Shown here in pieces: positions 36,990-47,784 of a stretch of DNA of 53,428 bases. Numbering within the stretch: position 1 is the first letter of the stretch; every line of letters starts with the position of its first letter. The position numbers were made by a program, and so were the translations under genes. The notes below the pieces were generated by a model. It saw only the letters and a list, made by a program, of their open reading frames with translations, searched no databases and was not told the origin of the DNA. Origin of the DNA: Phaeotremella fagi (lineage: Eukaryota; Basidiomycota; Tremellomycetes; Tremellales; Phaeotremellaceae); contig BCHU01000021.1 of assembly GCA_001599715.1 (NCBI GenBank), positions 1 to 53,428 on the forward strand. Direction: 5' to 3'.

Positions 36990-37450
36990 ACCGCATAACG
37001 CTTATCAATTCTCGCTTACAACGCTTTCTCTGTGGTCAGTACAATGCTCTGCACAAATCATGCAAAGGTATCAAAGCTGATCTTTGCTTCTGGTTCACAC
37101 AGAGAACGTCCCAGCAACGCTCAACTGCGACTGCGACTTCGACCCGTACTCTACACCACACAACATTCAAAGCTCTCTGTATTCATCCCGAGTTTCAGCA
37201 CGCTGTCTGTGATGAAAAAGCCAAGACAGCCCTCAAGAAACGCCTACAGCGTGCTCGGAAGTTCTATATTTTGGCAAGTATATTAGGCACTGAGGTATTG
37301 AACGCGGTCCCTGAAGTATCAGTCAGTCGATTGGACATCGTCAGCTTGAATGCCCTTTCTCAGCTTCAATGTGATGCCCACGAGAACGTGTCGGTGAAGC
37401 GTATTATCACCAAACTCCAGACCCCTGATGGGAGTGCTCTGGCTGTGTAA
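36990..37450 (+). pseudogene. 5'-truncated third paralogue of the unknown three-exon gene
   Basis: The last two exons of the 325-1456 gene are matched here: LAYNAFSV, a GT-AG intron at the same place (GTCAGT near 37033 to CACAG near 37101), then a full 3' exon with LHHTTFKALC, KKRLQRARKF and PEVSVSRLDIVSL. The 3' exon is open to TAA at 37448-37450, and most changes are conservative. Upstream, homology ends near 36990 with a stop in frame, about 60 bp from the start of the AAAP transporter. So this is a truncated relic, or a gene that has gained a new start. Confidence 0.65.
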
Positions 37451-37639
37451 GAAACGCGATACACATGTGGTCCATAAGTCTGGCTGGAGCCTCTCACCAA
37501 GATGCCGATGCATAAAATGCGTCCAAACCGGTAGCGATTCACCAACAAGGGTTTGCTTTTTGAGAAGGGCACATCCTCGCGCAACGAGGAGCTGCTCGTT
37601 GCTGTCCACGTCTTCCCTTCAAATGGTTAGATTCAGGCA

Positions 37640-38300
37640 TTAAATCTGGGTGATGTCACCTACCTACTTGATCGGAACCACACCTCGAAGCTGGAAGCGT
37701 AGCCCTCCCTCCGCTGTGAGTACCAGGTCCATAGACAACCCGTAGGCCCATTGCCCGTGTCGGTACAAGCCAGGAGCAAAGTGGCGAAGTCCCTGGACAA
37801 TCTCCGGTTGATCTAAGGTGTTGAAAGCGTTAGAGAAGTCAAGGGAAGTGAGGTGGGTAAAGGAGGAACCCAGGGAACCTTCTCTCCCGATTGGCTGCTC
37901 GGACGATCCGTTCCACCCCGCCTTTTGATCCCATACCGAAATGGAAGGGCAGAAGGAACTCAGAGGGAAATCAATGCCTGAGAATGCTTGGTAGCTAGCC
38001 TGTAGATCAGTTCACCCACAGTGATGGACATTGATGGGACGAAGGCCTTCATCTGGCTTTGAGAGCGCCACGAGCCAAGCCACACACAGCATCGACTGAC
38101 CTGGCGCTTTTCGTGCAGCTATCTGAAATCGGCTGGTTCATGCTTCAGAAATCGGTGAGCCAATGGCATCTTTTGACCATAAGCTTTAACGCGGAGGGTA
38201 GCACATTTGACCTTTCTGAGGCATAGAATGACGACGGCAGTTGAGACTAGTGCTCGCCCGTGCTGGCTTGGATTGGTAAATCACCAGGTTGTGCGATTTG
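37640..38300 (-). mobile_element. LINE reverse-transcriptase fragment (palm region)
   Basis: On the minus strand one frame reads LDFSNAFNTLD (reverse-transcriptase motif A), followed by GLRHFAPGLYRHGQWAYG and GLRFQLRGVV, as in fungal non-LTR elements. Upstream pieces (ARGALKARDEGLRPI) are in other frames and interrupted by stops. It may belong to the same family as the C-terminal fragment at 9.75-10.87 kb. It is inactive. Confidence 0.7.
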
Positions 38301-39340
38301 AAATTTTCTTCAATTGGTTAAAAACCTCAGCTTTGAATCTCGGTGAGATCCATAGTTGATGATTGGCCACGCCAGAAAGTGACCATTTATCAATAGCAGG
38401 CCCCCGGTGATATGTGGTGTGGAGTTTTCTGAGAGGGGGTCTGTTTATAGGTTTTACCGTTGCCAGAGTATCCAGAAAGCGTTTCTCATATTCTTTGGGA
38501 GAGATGATAAGCTCCCACCGATCAACATCATTTGGTAAAGACTTGAACTGTCTAGCAGCTGTAACTGCTCGTTGTTAGTCCTGGTGCTGATCAAACGGAA
38601 GCCGGACATGAACCGGTGAATGGTGACTTCCATCATAGCTGGCAATGGAGGTGGATAATGAGTTGGAGACCACGGGGAAAAGGGAGCTACTTTGGATAAC
38701 TCTGCGGATGATGAGCACCCTTTTGGCAGACTATGTATAGTGTGGGACTCAATCTCGTCTGATGTCCCAACTTCTGCATCGTGATCATCTTCCTTTAATG
38801 TTTCTTCCTGCTCATTCCCTGCTTCCGGTGTTTCCCGGTTTGTGTTCATCTTCCTCTATTTCATTTCAGTTCCTTCTTTCTATCATTACAGGTCGATATA
38901 TATCCTCTTGAGCATCCATCCGCAATGTAAACCAACTTCAAATCCAAGATGTTGACCCATAACATCTGCCTCTTAGATGTTATTCCATTTTGAGCTTGGG
39001 AATCAGGAGTAGCATCTGTCTGTTCAATCCCCTTTGATTTCATGTAAGGAATCCTTTTATTAGATAGAAAAGATAATTGGATTTTCCTTGTATGATCAGC
39101 ATAACAAGAAAAGAAATAACGAGATCCACTGATGGATGGTGTTGAAGCTGGAAGAGATCAATATGGACAATTTCCTAAAGGATTATTTGCTCTAGCCATG
39201 TAACGAGGGGCAGGGAAACATTTTCATTTGCCAAGTATATATCAGGATGCGATGTTGATCGACATTTGTTGACCAGCGTTTGAACTTTTATTTCTCACCT
39301 TACGCTGTTGTAAGTAAGTATCATTGGTCAACCTCTCACG
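38301..39340. other. Region with one weak gene candidate
   Basis: A minus-strand frame at 38454-38849 (131 codons) begins with an acidic, Glu-rich stretch and a Pro-rich segment (WSPTHYPPPLPAM). I do not recognise it, and no intron-linked continuation was found. A lariat of short AT-rich frames fills the rest. Confidence 0.35.
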
Positions 39341-40037
39341 GTATCCATCTACCGGTGATCGTTTCCTACGAATTGTGAATCTCAAATTGTCCAGATCCAA
39401 ACCATATGATGGCGTTAGATTATAAAGTGATCGTCATTTTGGAAAGTAAAAGTTTACCACTACTGCTGAAGTTCCCATAGGCTCAATATAGGTGGAATTA
39501 TAACCATGGATGTAGATTTCAGAAGCCAAACTTGCTTTCCAGCCTTTGTAGAAGACTTGAGAAATAGACTTGTGAAGTTTTCTCCTCTAACAAAGTACCA
39601 AGGGCAAGGGAAAATGAGAGCATAAGAATGGAAGCTCTGGGGTCTGATGAAACCTGGAAAGTGAAGATGAGTACTACACCATGATTGAACTTTGAAAGTA
39701 GGATATTACAACCAAGATTGAAATTGTGATCATCCAGTAAAAGACGCAACCAGATAGCTTGATGAGTTGCATCGCTAAATATCAGCCTCAGTTGTGGAGT
39801 GAGCCAACAGTTGGGATAATATTGTCCTCTCCAAGAAACCAATTCTCCAAACAGTTTGAAGAGGTAGCCTGTGGCGAGTCGAAGAGTTTCAGCATCTTTA
39901 TCCCAAGTGACATCAGCATCACTGAGCACGATCTCATTATTTTGATTGTATCGTCTAATATAAAAAGGTTCACACCCCCTCCTTCTGTCATTCAACTTTT
40001 TCCGGCTGCTTCGAAGCCTATNGAAGTCTCTTTCCAA
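39340..40037 (-). mobile_element. Ty1/copia RNase H remnant (minus strand)
   Basis: The frame 40037-39519 keeps the copia RNase H signature: SDADVTWDKDAETLRLATGY followed by LFKLFGELVSW, then DATHQAIWLRLLLDD. In active elements these read SDADWAGDxxTRxSTxGY and the TKEAIWLRxLL helix. The Asp of SDAD is kept but the central TEAEY motif is lost, so it is inactive. An N is present at 40021. It is the inverted partner of 25640-26310, and homology between the two runs on beyond the coding part. Confidence 0.78.
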
Positions 40038-40176
40038 GTCACATGAATCACCAGTGAATTCTCAGCACAATGCCAGAATTAGCACTTGATTTCGTTCAAT
40101 GTCGTTGTATATAATCTGATAGATCAAACCTCATGAAATCAGTATAAAGTAACCAATTGAATCTATGCTTTACCCT

Positions 40177-40180
<4 letters not shown>

Positions 40181-40215
<35 letters not shown>
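40181..40215. repeat. (CA)n microsatellite
   Basis: About 17 CA units without interruption. Confidence 0.95.
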
Positions 40216-40216
<1 letters not shown>

Positions 40217-40519
40217 GTGAATACTAAGCTGAAGAAAGGTCACAATTTATCTCGATTTGCGCTTAAGAGGAAAATCAATTTATCCCTAATGGGTGAATGT
40301 CAATACAAATCCCTGTATTGTCTGCAGTTCACTAGAATTGATGGTGCAGTCACCAAATCTAAGGGCTCAACGTCTGTACCAGCAAAAGATAGTTCAGAAT
40401 CACCTTCAAGTCTTCCAAGGCAAACCAAGTCAAATCAAGTAGTCGGTCTAATAAATGTGAATAGTGTCAATGGTGGGATCAAGCGACGGTTCCCAATACT
40501 CATTCTTTTCATCTAAACA

Positions 40520-40920
40520 AGCGTTTATCGCATTTATCGCAATTTAAGNAGTTTAAGAGTTGGAAGAATAAAAATAACGACTTGATTATAGTGGTAAGAA
40601 TGATTTGAACTTGCTGAGCAAGGGATTTAAATTACGTATGAGGAAGCAAAGAATGATAGATCAAAATTCCCCAGCTGCGAGAATTGTTAAGCCTGGACGA
40701 CAGTCATTTTGTCAAAGCTTAGCGCTTTGAATGGAACATCAGTATTGAAAATCAAATCCACATGGATATTACTGATTCATCAGTCCATCAGAGCAAGCAA
40801 AAACGGTGCTGGTAATTGCCAATGATACCTCTGAAGCTCTCCAAGCTAAACTGATTTAGAAAAAACCACAAACCAGCCATAATGGTGCTAAAAGTTGCAA
40901 TCACTCTGTAAAGACAGTTG
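40520..40920. repeat. Dispersed repeat, copy 2
   Basis: Direct partner of 24600-25000, strongest between 40755 and 40830. It lies between the RNase H and integrase remnants of copia elements. One N at 40549. Confidence 0.6.
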
Positions 40921-41330
40921 CTACGTAAACCCGTGAACACAATTACAAATTATTGCAACCCAATGTTTAAAAGTGGTACAGCCCTGGAATGGTATGCTAT
41001 AATTGGTATCCAACATCTAAATACGCTGAAATTTACAACAGAAACAAATAGTAGAGCTGAACGAATCATTATAACTATTCAAGATGAAGTTGCAGCGATG
41101 AGTGATGGAGGCAGTTTGGGTCTTGATTACTGGAATACGCAGCTTCATGTCAAGCTGCAATCATAAGTAAATTTTGCAACGATATGAAGGTTAACATGCA
41201 TGGGAAGACTCCGGGTTATAGACCAGAAATGCGACAATTTATACACCAGATAATATTCGGAACAAAAAGCACACAGAACCAGTGCGTTTTTCGAAGTCAA
41301 TACAGCTGGTAAAGGTAAAGTTGTAGGACA
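40918..41330 (+). mobile_element. Ty1/copia integrase remnant
   Basis: The frame 40918-41166 contains NSRAERIIITIQDE followed by LGLDYW, a decayed form of the integrase end motif NGxAERxNxTIxxxxR and LxxxYWAEA. A short HGKTP stretch follows in another frame, as in KTPYE of copia elements. It lies in the opposite orientation to the RNase H remnant at 39.3-40.0 kb, so they are either two insertions or a rearranged one. Confidence 0.6.
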
Positions 41331-42119
41331 AGAAGTGAAGCTCAGTGGTCGGTTTATTTTGCAACAGGTTGTGAAAAAGTCCGATTGAGAGATGTTAAGG
41401 CGCTTACGGGTACGCATAAAAATCGACTATAGAGAATGAACCGAGTAGCGGGGTATAAAAGGATGTGAAGGATGTTGAAGAAGTACCAGTTTGAGAAATA
41501 TCTGAGAATATCAAAGAACAGACACGAGAAGGGCTCTCAGTCGTGCTCTTTGACGACATGAATTTCAATTGACGTTGAATTTGATCGACTAATGTCGTCA
41601 AAGAAGAAGCCGCTGGAAGCCGCTGGAGTTTGCCCTTTCAAAGTCACGAGCTACTGCTTGAAGTGCTGCACGAGAAAAAGCTATCATTGATTCCAATTTG
41701 TCGAACATGCTATCGACACGGTGGACTGTGCGGCGTAGAATGAGTTTGATGTTAGAAGAGCGATCAACAGGAAGGCAGAAATCTTTGACTGCTCCACTTT
41801 GCTACAAATTTCTATCAACGATTTAACGACATACTGGTATGTAGCCAGTCTGCCGCTGAAAGAATGTATGTTCTTGTCTCTAACCAAGATGAAAGCTTGG
41901 GGTCGAAGTCCGAATATCATATGTTGCATGTAAGCCATGCAAAAGAGTTTTTTGTAATAGTGGGGTTTTTTAATGAGAAGGTGATTGAGTATTTTTGCAG
42001 AAGTTGCGAGTTCTTGAATAGGTTTGACAAATGGTGGTATCTGAAATGCCTCCATTAGACCTTGTTTAAATCTCCAAAGCGATCACCATTGACGAGATAC
42101 CTGTAAGTCAAGATTTTAA
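41331..42119. other. Intergenic region without recognisable gene
   Basis: A minus-strand frame (41684-42055, 123 codons) and a plus-strand frame overlap here, but neither shows a domain or splice-linked extension. No repeat was noticed. Confidence 0.35.
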
Positions 42120-43181
42120 TCATTCCATATGAGCGGAGAAGCCTCGAATACGGGCTTTCACGCATTGGCTGTAATGCCATGCAAGGAACGCCGGATCTGG
42201 ACGAGAATTTGGATTTCCTCGAAATCGTTGCGGCGAGATCGCTTTACCGTGTAACTTGACAGCGTTTGGATATTTGAGCAGGAAGAAATGAACGTAGATG
42301 ACGTCCCCCTAAAAAGATCTGTCAGCAAAGCATAGTCTAGAGCGGATTACAGAAACTTGCCTCGCAATAGAAAGAAAGCTCCAGGCGGTCAAACGCATGA
42401 TGTAAATCATCGCGGAGTAACAGACCAAATGATGCATCAAACATTGGCGGTTCCCTATCAATTCGTAGGATAGTTTGGTAAACCTAAGAATCAGACAAAG
42501 TAAATCGAATAAGAATTTTAGACTAGCATGCTGTTCGTGAGGGTAAATGAAAGGACACTCACGTCCGGACGACTGTATGGAACAATATGACATGCGGTAC
42601 AGAAATCGTAATCGACCTCTGTGACAAGGCAGACGCCATCACGCGCGAGTAGCGCTGACCTAAATCGCGACTGGGGAGAATATGAGTTATAGAACCTGAT
42701 TGAACGGAGATTCTGGCTCTACCTGATTCGTCGTCGACCTTTTCGAATCTGACCTGGTTGAAACACTTCCTTCGGGATTCGGAGCTTGCAGTCTTCGAAA
42801 GTACTCTGGTCCCCGTGCGAACGACGCGCCTTCCATACCGTCTAACGATTTATGAGTCCAATAGGCTGCCTTGATAATAGGTAGAGATTACGCACTGATG
42901 TCTTGAAAGATAAACGATCCATGAATCGGAGGATCATCAAGATTCATCATATAGTCATGCTTATCATCTTCACCAAATAGCATCCACGATTGACCCTCCT
43001 TGTATTCTACCAGCTCTTTGAGGACCCTCAAAACGTAACGCCAAGTATTGTCGCCGCCTTGCTGAATGAATGCCAGGGGAAAGGATGCGATAACCTGCCG
43101 GTTAACTGAACGTATAATGATCTGTTGATTACAAACAGATCGCCACGAATCAACGCCAAGTGGATAAATAACCGGAGCCAT
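42120..43181 (-). CDS. HNH_2-type nuclease-like protein, copy H8
   Basis: Exons 43181-42896, 42841-42723, 42670-42563, 42483-42361 and 42308-42120 join in frame to 274 residues. Features: FIQQGGDNTWRYV; FARGPEYFRRL and a Ser/Arg linker; SRFRSALLARDGVCLVTE; FCTACHIVPYSRPD; ASFGLLLRDDLHHAFDRLEL; LHGKAISPQRFRG; WHYSQCVKARIRGFSAHM. The HNH Asn position is Phe. The fourth intron begins with GC (GCAAGT at 42360), a rare but accepted donor. Together with H6 and H7 it is closest to the family consensus. No damage is seen. Confidence 0.87.
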
Positions 43182-43492
43182 ATTACTTCGATTTTGCACG
43201 AAAGCTGTAAATGAGAGTTGTTCAGGCAAAGAGGAAGTGAGATTGTGATCTAAACAACGACACGATTGGATAATATGCAATGCCGCGAAACGCCTATTGC
43301 CGGATAGCTGTGGCGCTGATCTCCATATCTCGTTGATCTGTAGTTGTTAGTGAACCTATGTCTCTCCCAAGCACTCATGAACAGCAACACTGTTCCTCTG
43401 CATTTATAGTATCATGTAAAATAACCTAACATTTAAAACATAAATTGCCCACTCCCTTCCCTTAGATCACGCGTTACTCCGTGTAGCCGCCG

Positions 43493-45156
43493 CTAAGCCT
43501 GCCGACGTAAAAATTCACGTTGTCGAGAGGATGTCTCCTTCATTTTCCATGCTGAACGGATAGAGTCCGTTCGAGCAAAGATCTAAACAGATAGTGATAT
43601 AAAAGAAAGGTCAGTGAGCTGCAAACGATTTGATAGGTATATAGCTTTACTGCTTTGGCTTTCAGATTCTCGTGAAGACTTGAGACAATTTCCTCTACAA
43701 CTGATTTATGATTGGGATGTGATCTGTCGTTTCGTAGACGTAACATCTCCCACGATTCGTCTGCACGATCCCAAGACACTTCGATAATTTGAGAAGTATG
43801 CGTTGAATACCACTTCCGTATACTGAAGGACGATCGAGGTCAATGAACCCTCACCAAGACAGCACTGCTGCTACTCGCTGGTCCCATTGCTGATTATTGA
43901 CGCACAAGGTGCTGAAATGCTCATAATCTTCACTTCCAAGCCACGTACTTAAAATTAATTCATGTTTGGTACCCAGCGATAATCGGTTACAAGAAAGATA
44001 TCGTGGGTCACAAATTTCGAGCCGGAAATCCACAGTAATTGCGGAGGGAGATTTCCATTAAAGTCTGATTACCAGCTTATTTCAGAATGGAACAAATTGC
44101 TTGTCTAGAAAGACGAACGTACATGCGCTCACTTGTCCCTGCCTTATACACTGCATTGATGCAGCTAGATATTAAACCATCACTGCCATGGTGTAAATTC
44201 GGAATATCACATTTTATGACCTTCTCCACGAGGAAGGCAGGTTCTTGATGTTTGATTGTGATTCTTAGTCACTCCTGATTAGCATAACACACAAACTTCC
44301 GCAAAACGAGTAAACTCACTGAAATTGTCTCATTTTAGGGGAACTCCTTTCGTCCTGCAGGGACATGATGTGGGGTTCTGTAATCTCCTCCTTCAATCAC
44401 TGAAACATCCAATCCATCAGTAATGACCATCTAAACTGGAGAGAACCAACCTCACATTAAAGCGGTATTTGAACGGATGTTTCATCAGGTTTCCTCCTCC
44501 CAACACTACGCAATCAAAAACGTAGAATCGAGTGGTCTCCTGAGATTAGTATGAGGGCCGTTCATTTGTAATGAAAACTCACCGATCCACTCGTAGGGTC
44601 TATATCTAAAATGAGTTTACCATCTATGACTGTGTCATTTGAAAAAGCTGGATTGGTGTCTCTGGTGGGGAGTATGGCTTTTGTTGAAAGTAAAAGTCCT
44701 TTTATCCTATCCACCTATTTGTCCGGACATACGCAAATGACGTGTGTGTTTTGGGGTAAGACAACTACGGTGTCACTTACAAGCCAGATACTCTGCCCAC
44801 AAGTGACTTCGTCTCTAATTATCATCATCATAATTCTGACACCATCGCTTTTCTCACAAACCCAGAAACTGAATAGTCGCTCAGCTCAGTAATCGATTCT
44901 TGTAGATTCAATAATTCACTCTCTTTCCTCTAGAGCTCGAAGAGATAAGCAGGTATTGGTGACTGGTTGGGAGCCCGGAAATCTTTGTTGACGTTAGCCA
45001 CGGCTAAACGTTTGGCGCTTGTAGAAGTCAAATAGCTCAGACGTACCTGGTGTCTTTAAGTTGACATAATTTTGACAAGTGAAAGGCAAGCTTTCTTTCC
45101 AAATCATCGTCAGTCAGTATCTCTCCGAGGATATCTAGTAGTCTGGTGTGCGTCAT
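43493..45156 (-). pseudogene. mRNA guanylyltransferase (capping enzyme alpha subunit, CEG1-like) with a nonsense codon at motif V
   Basis: The family forms the GMP cap on mRNA through a covalent lysyl-GMP. Ten exons join: 45156-45047, 44982-44920, 44868-44781, 44714-44583, 44539-44456, 44390-44320, 44263-44123, 44064-43855, 43822-43651, 43582-43493 (about 386 codons). Motif I is intact (CEKSDGVR with the nucleotidyl Lys), then TVIDGKLIL (motif III, Glu replaced by Lys), RFYVFDCVV (IIIa), HGSDGLIS (IV) and the OB-fold end WDRADESWEMLRLR with RSHPNHKSVV (VI). In motif V, normally ILKWK, the first Lys codon is TAA (44060-44058), cutting off the OB fold although it is still readable downstream. 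So this is a young pseudogene, a decaying second copy, or a base error. Splicing of exon 6 is uncertain. Confidence 0.82.
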
Positions 45157-46110
45157 AGAAAGAGATATTGCTTATTTGGGATTGAACACCTGACTCGAAC
45201 GTGTTACTCTGTACAATATGAGAGTGCCAAACTTGTGCAACAGATGGATATCTCTACCTGAATAAGTAGAAAGCTGCAAGAAGANGAGTTAACAGAAATC
45301 TAAATGAGTAGCATGCTCGAAATGCTCACGCTTTAGATCCTGAGCTTTGAGTCTTGTTAAATTAGAGACAATAGTGAATGACGCCAGTTGTATCCTGTGG
45401 ACCCTTAATAGAACATAACATAATTTTGCAAGCACAGATCGAGTTTTCAAGGGAGGAGATCGACGGCTGTGGCGAATGTAATGAAAATATAGAACAGTGA
45501 TTGCCCACCTAAAATTATTGAAATCAGTAAGGGACGACATATACTGAATTTGTACGGCAACAAGCTGCTGGCATGGTTACCCCTCTATCTTAAGCATATT
45601 CTTTTTTGGTTGAGATACCAGTTACAATGTATTTCAACCGAGCGATTATCCCACTTTTACAGCCTAGTTATAAATCTCTCGTCATATTTCGAGGAGCTGG
45701 TGTTATTGATGAGTTCGATAACAACATGCTGCATATTGAGTAAGTAAGGATCGTTTAACTTTAGAAGATTTCTGAAATCGAGTAAAAGTATCACTAAGCA
45801 GCGATTAATCTCTTGCAAATCATTCCGTCTGGTCGTTCCGATCATGTGAAATAAGCAACTCTGAACTAGTGTTTCGCAATGCATGCTGAGAATATCGATA
45901 CAATCAATCTCCCACCTTCATCAGGATGATCTCAGACGTAATTCCATAAGTCTGGCTGTCTTCAATATTCGACAGGAGATTTGGTGGTCGAGTTAGATTG
46001 GCAGAATCATATTTGACGAGGCTGGTAGCATTACCATTGGAAGACATTTCATCCAACTCTTATTTTTCACCAACTAACACCTGATTTGGCACATGCATAG
46101 ACCAAAAGGT
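45157..46110. other. Intergenic region without recognisable gene
   Basis: Only short frames are found, such as 45289-45540 on the minus strand (83 codons), which cannot be joined convincingly to the capping enzyme gene. AT-rich. One N at 45285. Confidence 0.35.
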
Positions 46111-47570
46111 TGCCATAATTATCGATGATCTTCATACGGTTTGCTCGTCTCCCATTCCCACTGAGAACTTCTAATATGAGCTTTTACGCATTGGTTGTAA
46201 TGCTACTGGATCAGTCGCACATCTGGCCTCCACTCTTGCTCCTCTCGAAATCTTTCCGGCGTAACAATTTTACCATGTAAGGCAGAAGCTTTCGGATACT
46301 TGAGTAAAAAGAAGTGAACGTAAAATAGTCCATCCTATACTTTTCAGTAAAAACTCTTTGATGGGAATAATCAAACTCGAGTGAAATAGCTATCTGAATG
46401 GTCGAAATTATGGGCACCCTAGTTGTCACACACCCTGTGATAAAGGGACCATCGGAGCTGATATTATGCGTGGTGCAGGTCATCCCTGAAAAGAAGGCCA
46501 ACCGAAGGCTCGACCAATGGGGGCTCGTAGGGGATATTGAGAAGCTACTGGTAAATCTTTGCGAAAAGAAAGTATGACTCGTCAATCATTCGCTTCGTTG
46601 CCGTATGAAATTGCTCACATCTNGTCGAGAAAAAGGGATATGACTAGCAGTACAACTCGTAANAACCACGTCGGTGACAAGACATGAACGGTCCCTAGCT
46701 ATCAGAAGTTTCCCGAAAGCGAGACTATTTCCGTTGCAATCGTTAACCCTCAACATATAAATGATTTCTTGGCGTAAACGATCATGGGTATCTTTGTGTA
46801 GGCATGTCACTGATAAGATCGTTTAGCGCAGAAACGGGCAGACACAAGAGCAAGACCATAAGCGCACCCACAAATGCCGCTCTTTGCGGGGTTTTCGAAT
46901 GCGTCGTCAAGACTTGTGGCACTCTGTTCAGCATACGACGCATTTGATGCAAAAAGGCACTGAAAGCATTCAAGCATCTGTCAGTGACGAAGAGGATAAT
47001 GAAAGCATACAAGCTCTTCATGACGGGTCTCTCATACATATGGTCACGAGACCGAATCCAAAGCTGAATTTCAGATACATAACGCATTTTTCGATTGCTA
47101 GAAGGAAATTAACCGAACTTGATAACAGCGACGAGATAATGGAGGTGATGGTAGATAAGGGAAGATGCGATTATCGTTTGTTCCAACAACACTCGTGTGC
47201 ATAGATTTGAGAAGCTGTGCAACTTTTGACGAAGCTACGATCAGTAACTTGAGATTAATCAGTGCCCTAGCGTGTCTTAGCGATGATCGAAGACAGAAAG
47301 TTTCAGATTGAAGAGATGCAAACTTCAGGTGAAGGAATCACTTTACGCTAGCTTGCTATAGACACCTCGTATCTCACTCGAGCCTGGTTCCTATATGAAC
47401 CATTGCTTGACTTGGTATCCAGAGGCTGTAAGTACAGAGCTCGACAATGTGTCGTGATTATCCCCTCCCAGTCGCGCTAACTTTCTGGTTACTCAAAACC
47501 ATACAGCTGAGGATTCTCTGAAAGAAGGAAGCAATATATGTAGAACGGACTGGGCAATAATATCACCTTT
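46080..47570. repeat. Inverted duplication arm carrying H9
   Basis: Reverse-orientation partner of 28470-30470, with the upstream flank at 46884-47560 matching about 28560-29260. About 450 bp of the nuclease-like gene are missing in this arm. Confidence 0.85.
46119..46805 (-). pseudogene. HNH_2-type nuclease-like pseudogene, copy H9
   Basis: Derived from H7 or from a common parent. The first seven codons (MPTQRYP from the ATG at 46805) are followed at once by TGA. Sequence matching H7 resumes inside its second intron, so the rest of exon 1 and all of exon 2 are deleted. Exon 3 retains ARDRSCLVTD and a damaged core His motif with two N bases. Exon 5 carries TAG in place of the Trp of WHYNQC (46206-46204). 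Clearly dead. Confidence 0.85.
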
Positions 47571-47784
47571 AGCCACCAATTTAGGATTCTAGTAGGAGGC
47601 GCAGATATTAAATCATCCCGGAATTCGATTCCAGGTTCACTTTTCCAGCTTAATGTTCCATAGTATCTTCATGATACTGATTAGAGATTTCTAGGGCATC
47701 CATGATTCTATCCCCAGCCATTAAAGTTTTTTTCGTTTGTTTTCTTGTTCGGTATTGTCTTCATCTTCTTCATCATTCTCGCTG

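Noticed and set aside
44611..44892. Plus-strand frame with a run of isoleucines, looking like a membrane segment
   Set aside because: It is the antisense shadow of capping-enzyme exons 3 and 4 (the Ile run is opposite the Met/Ile run after motif I).
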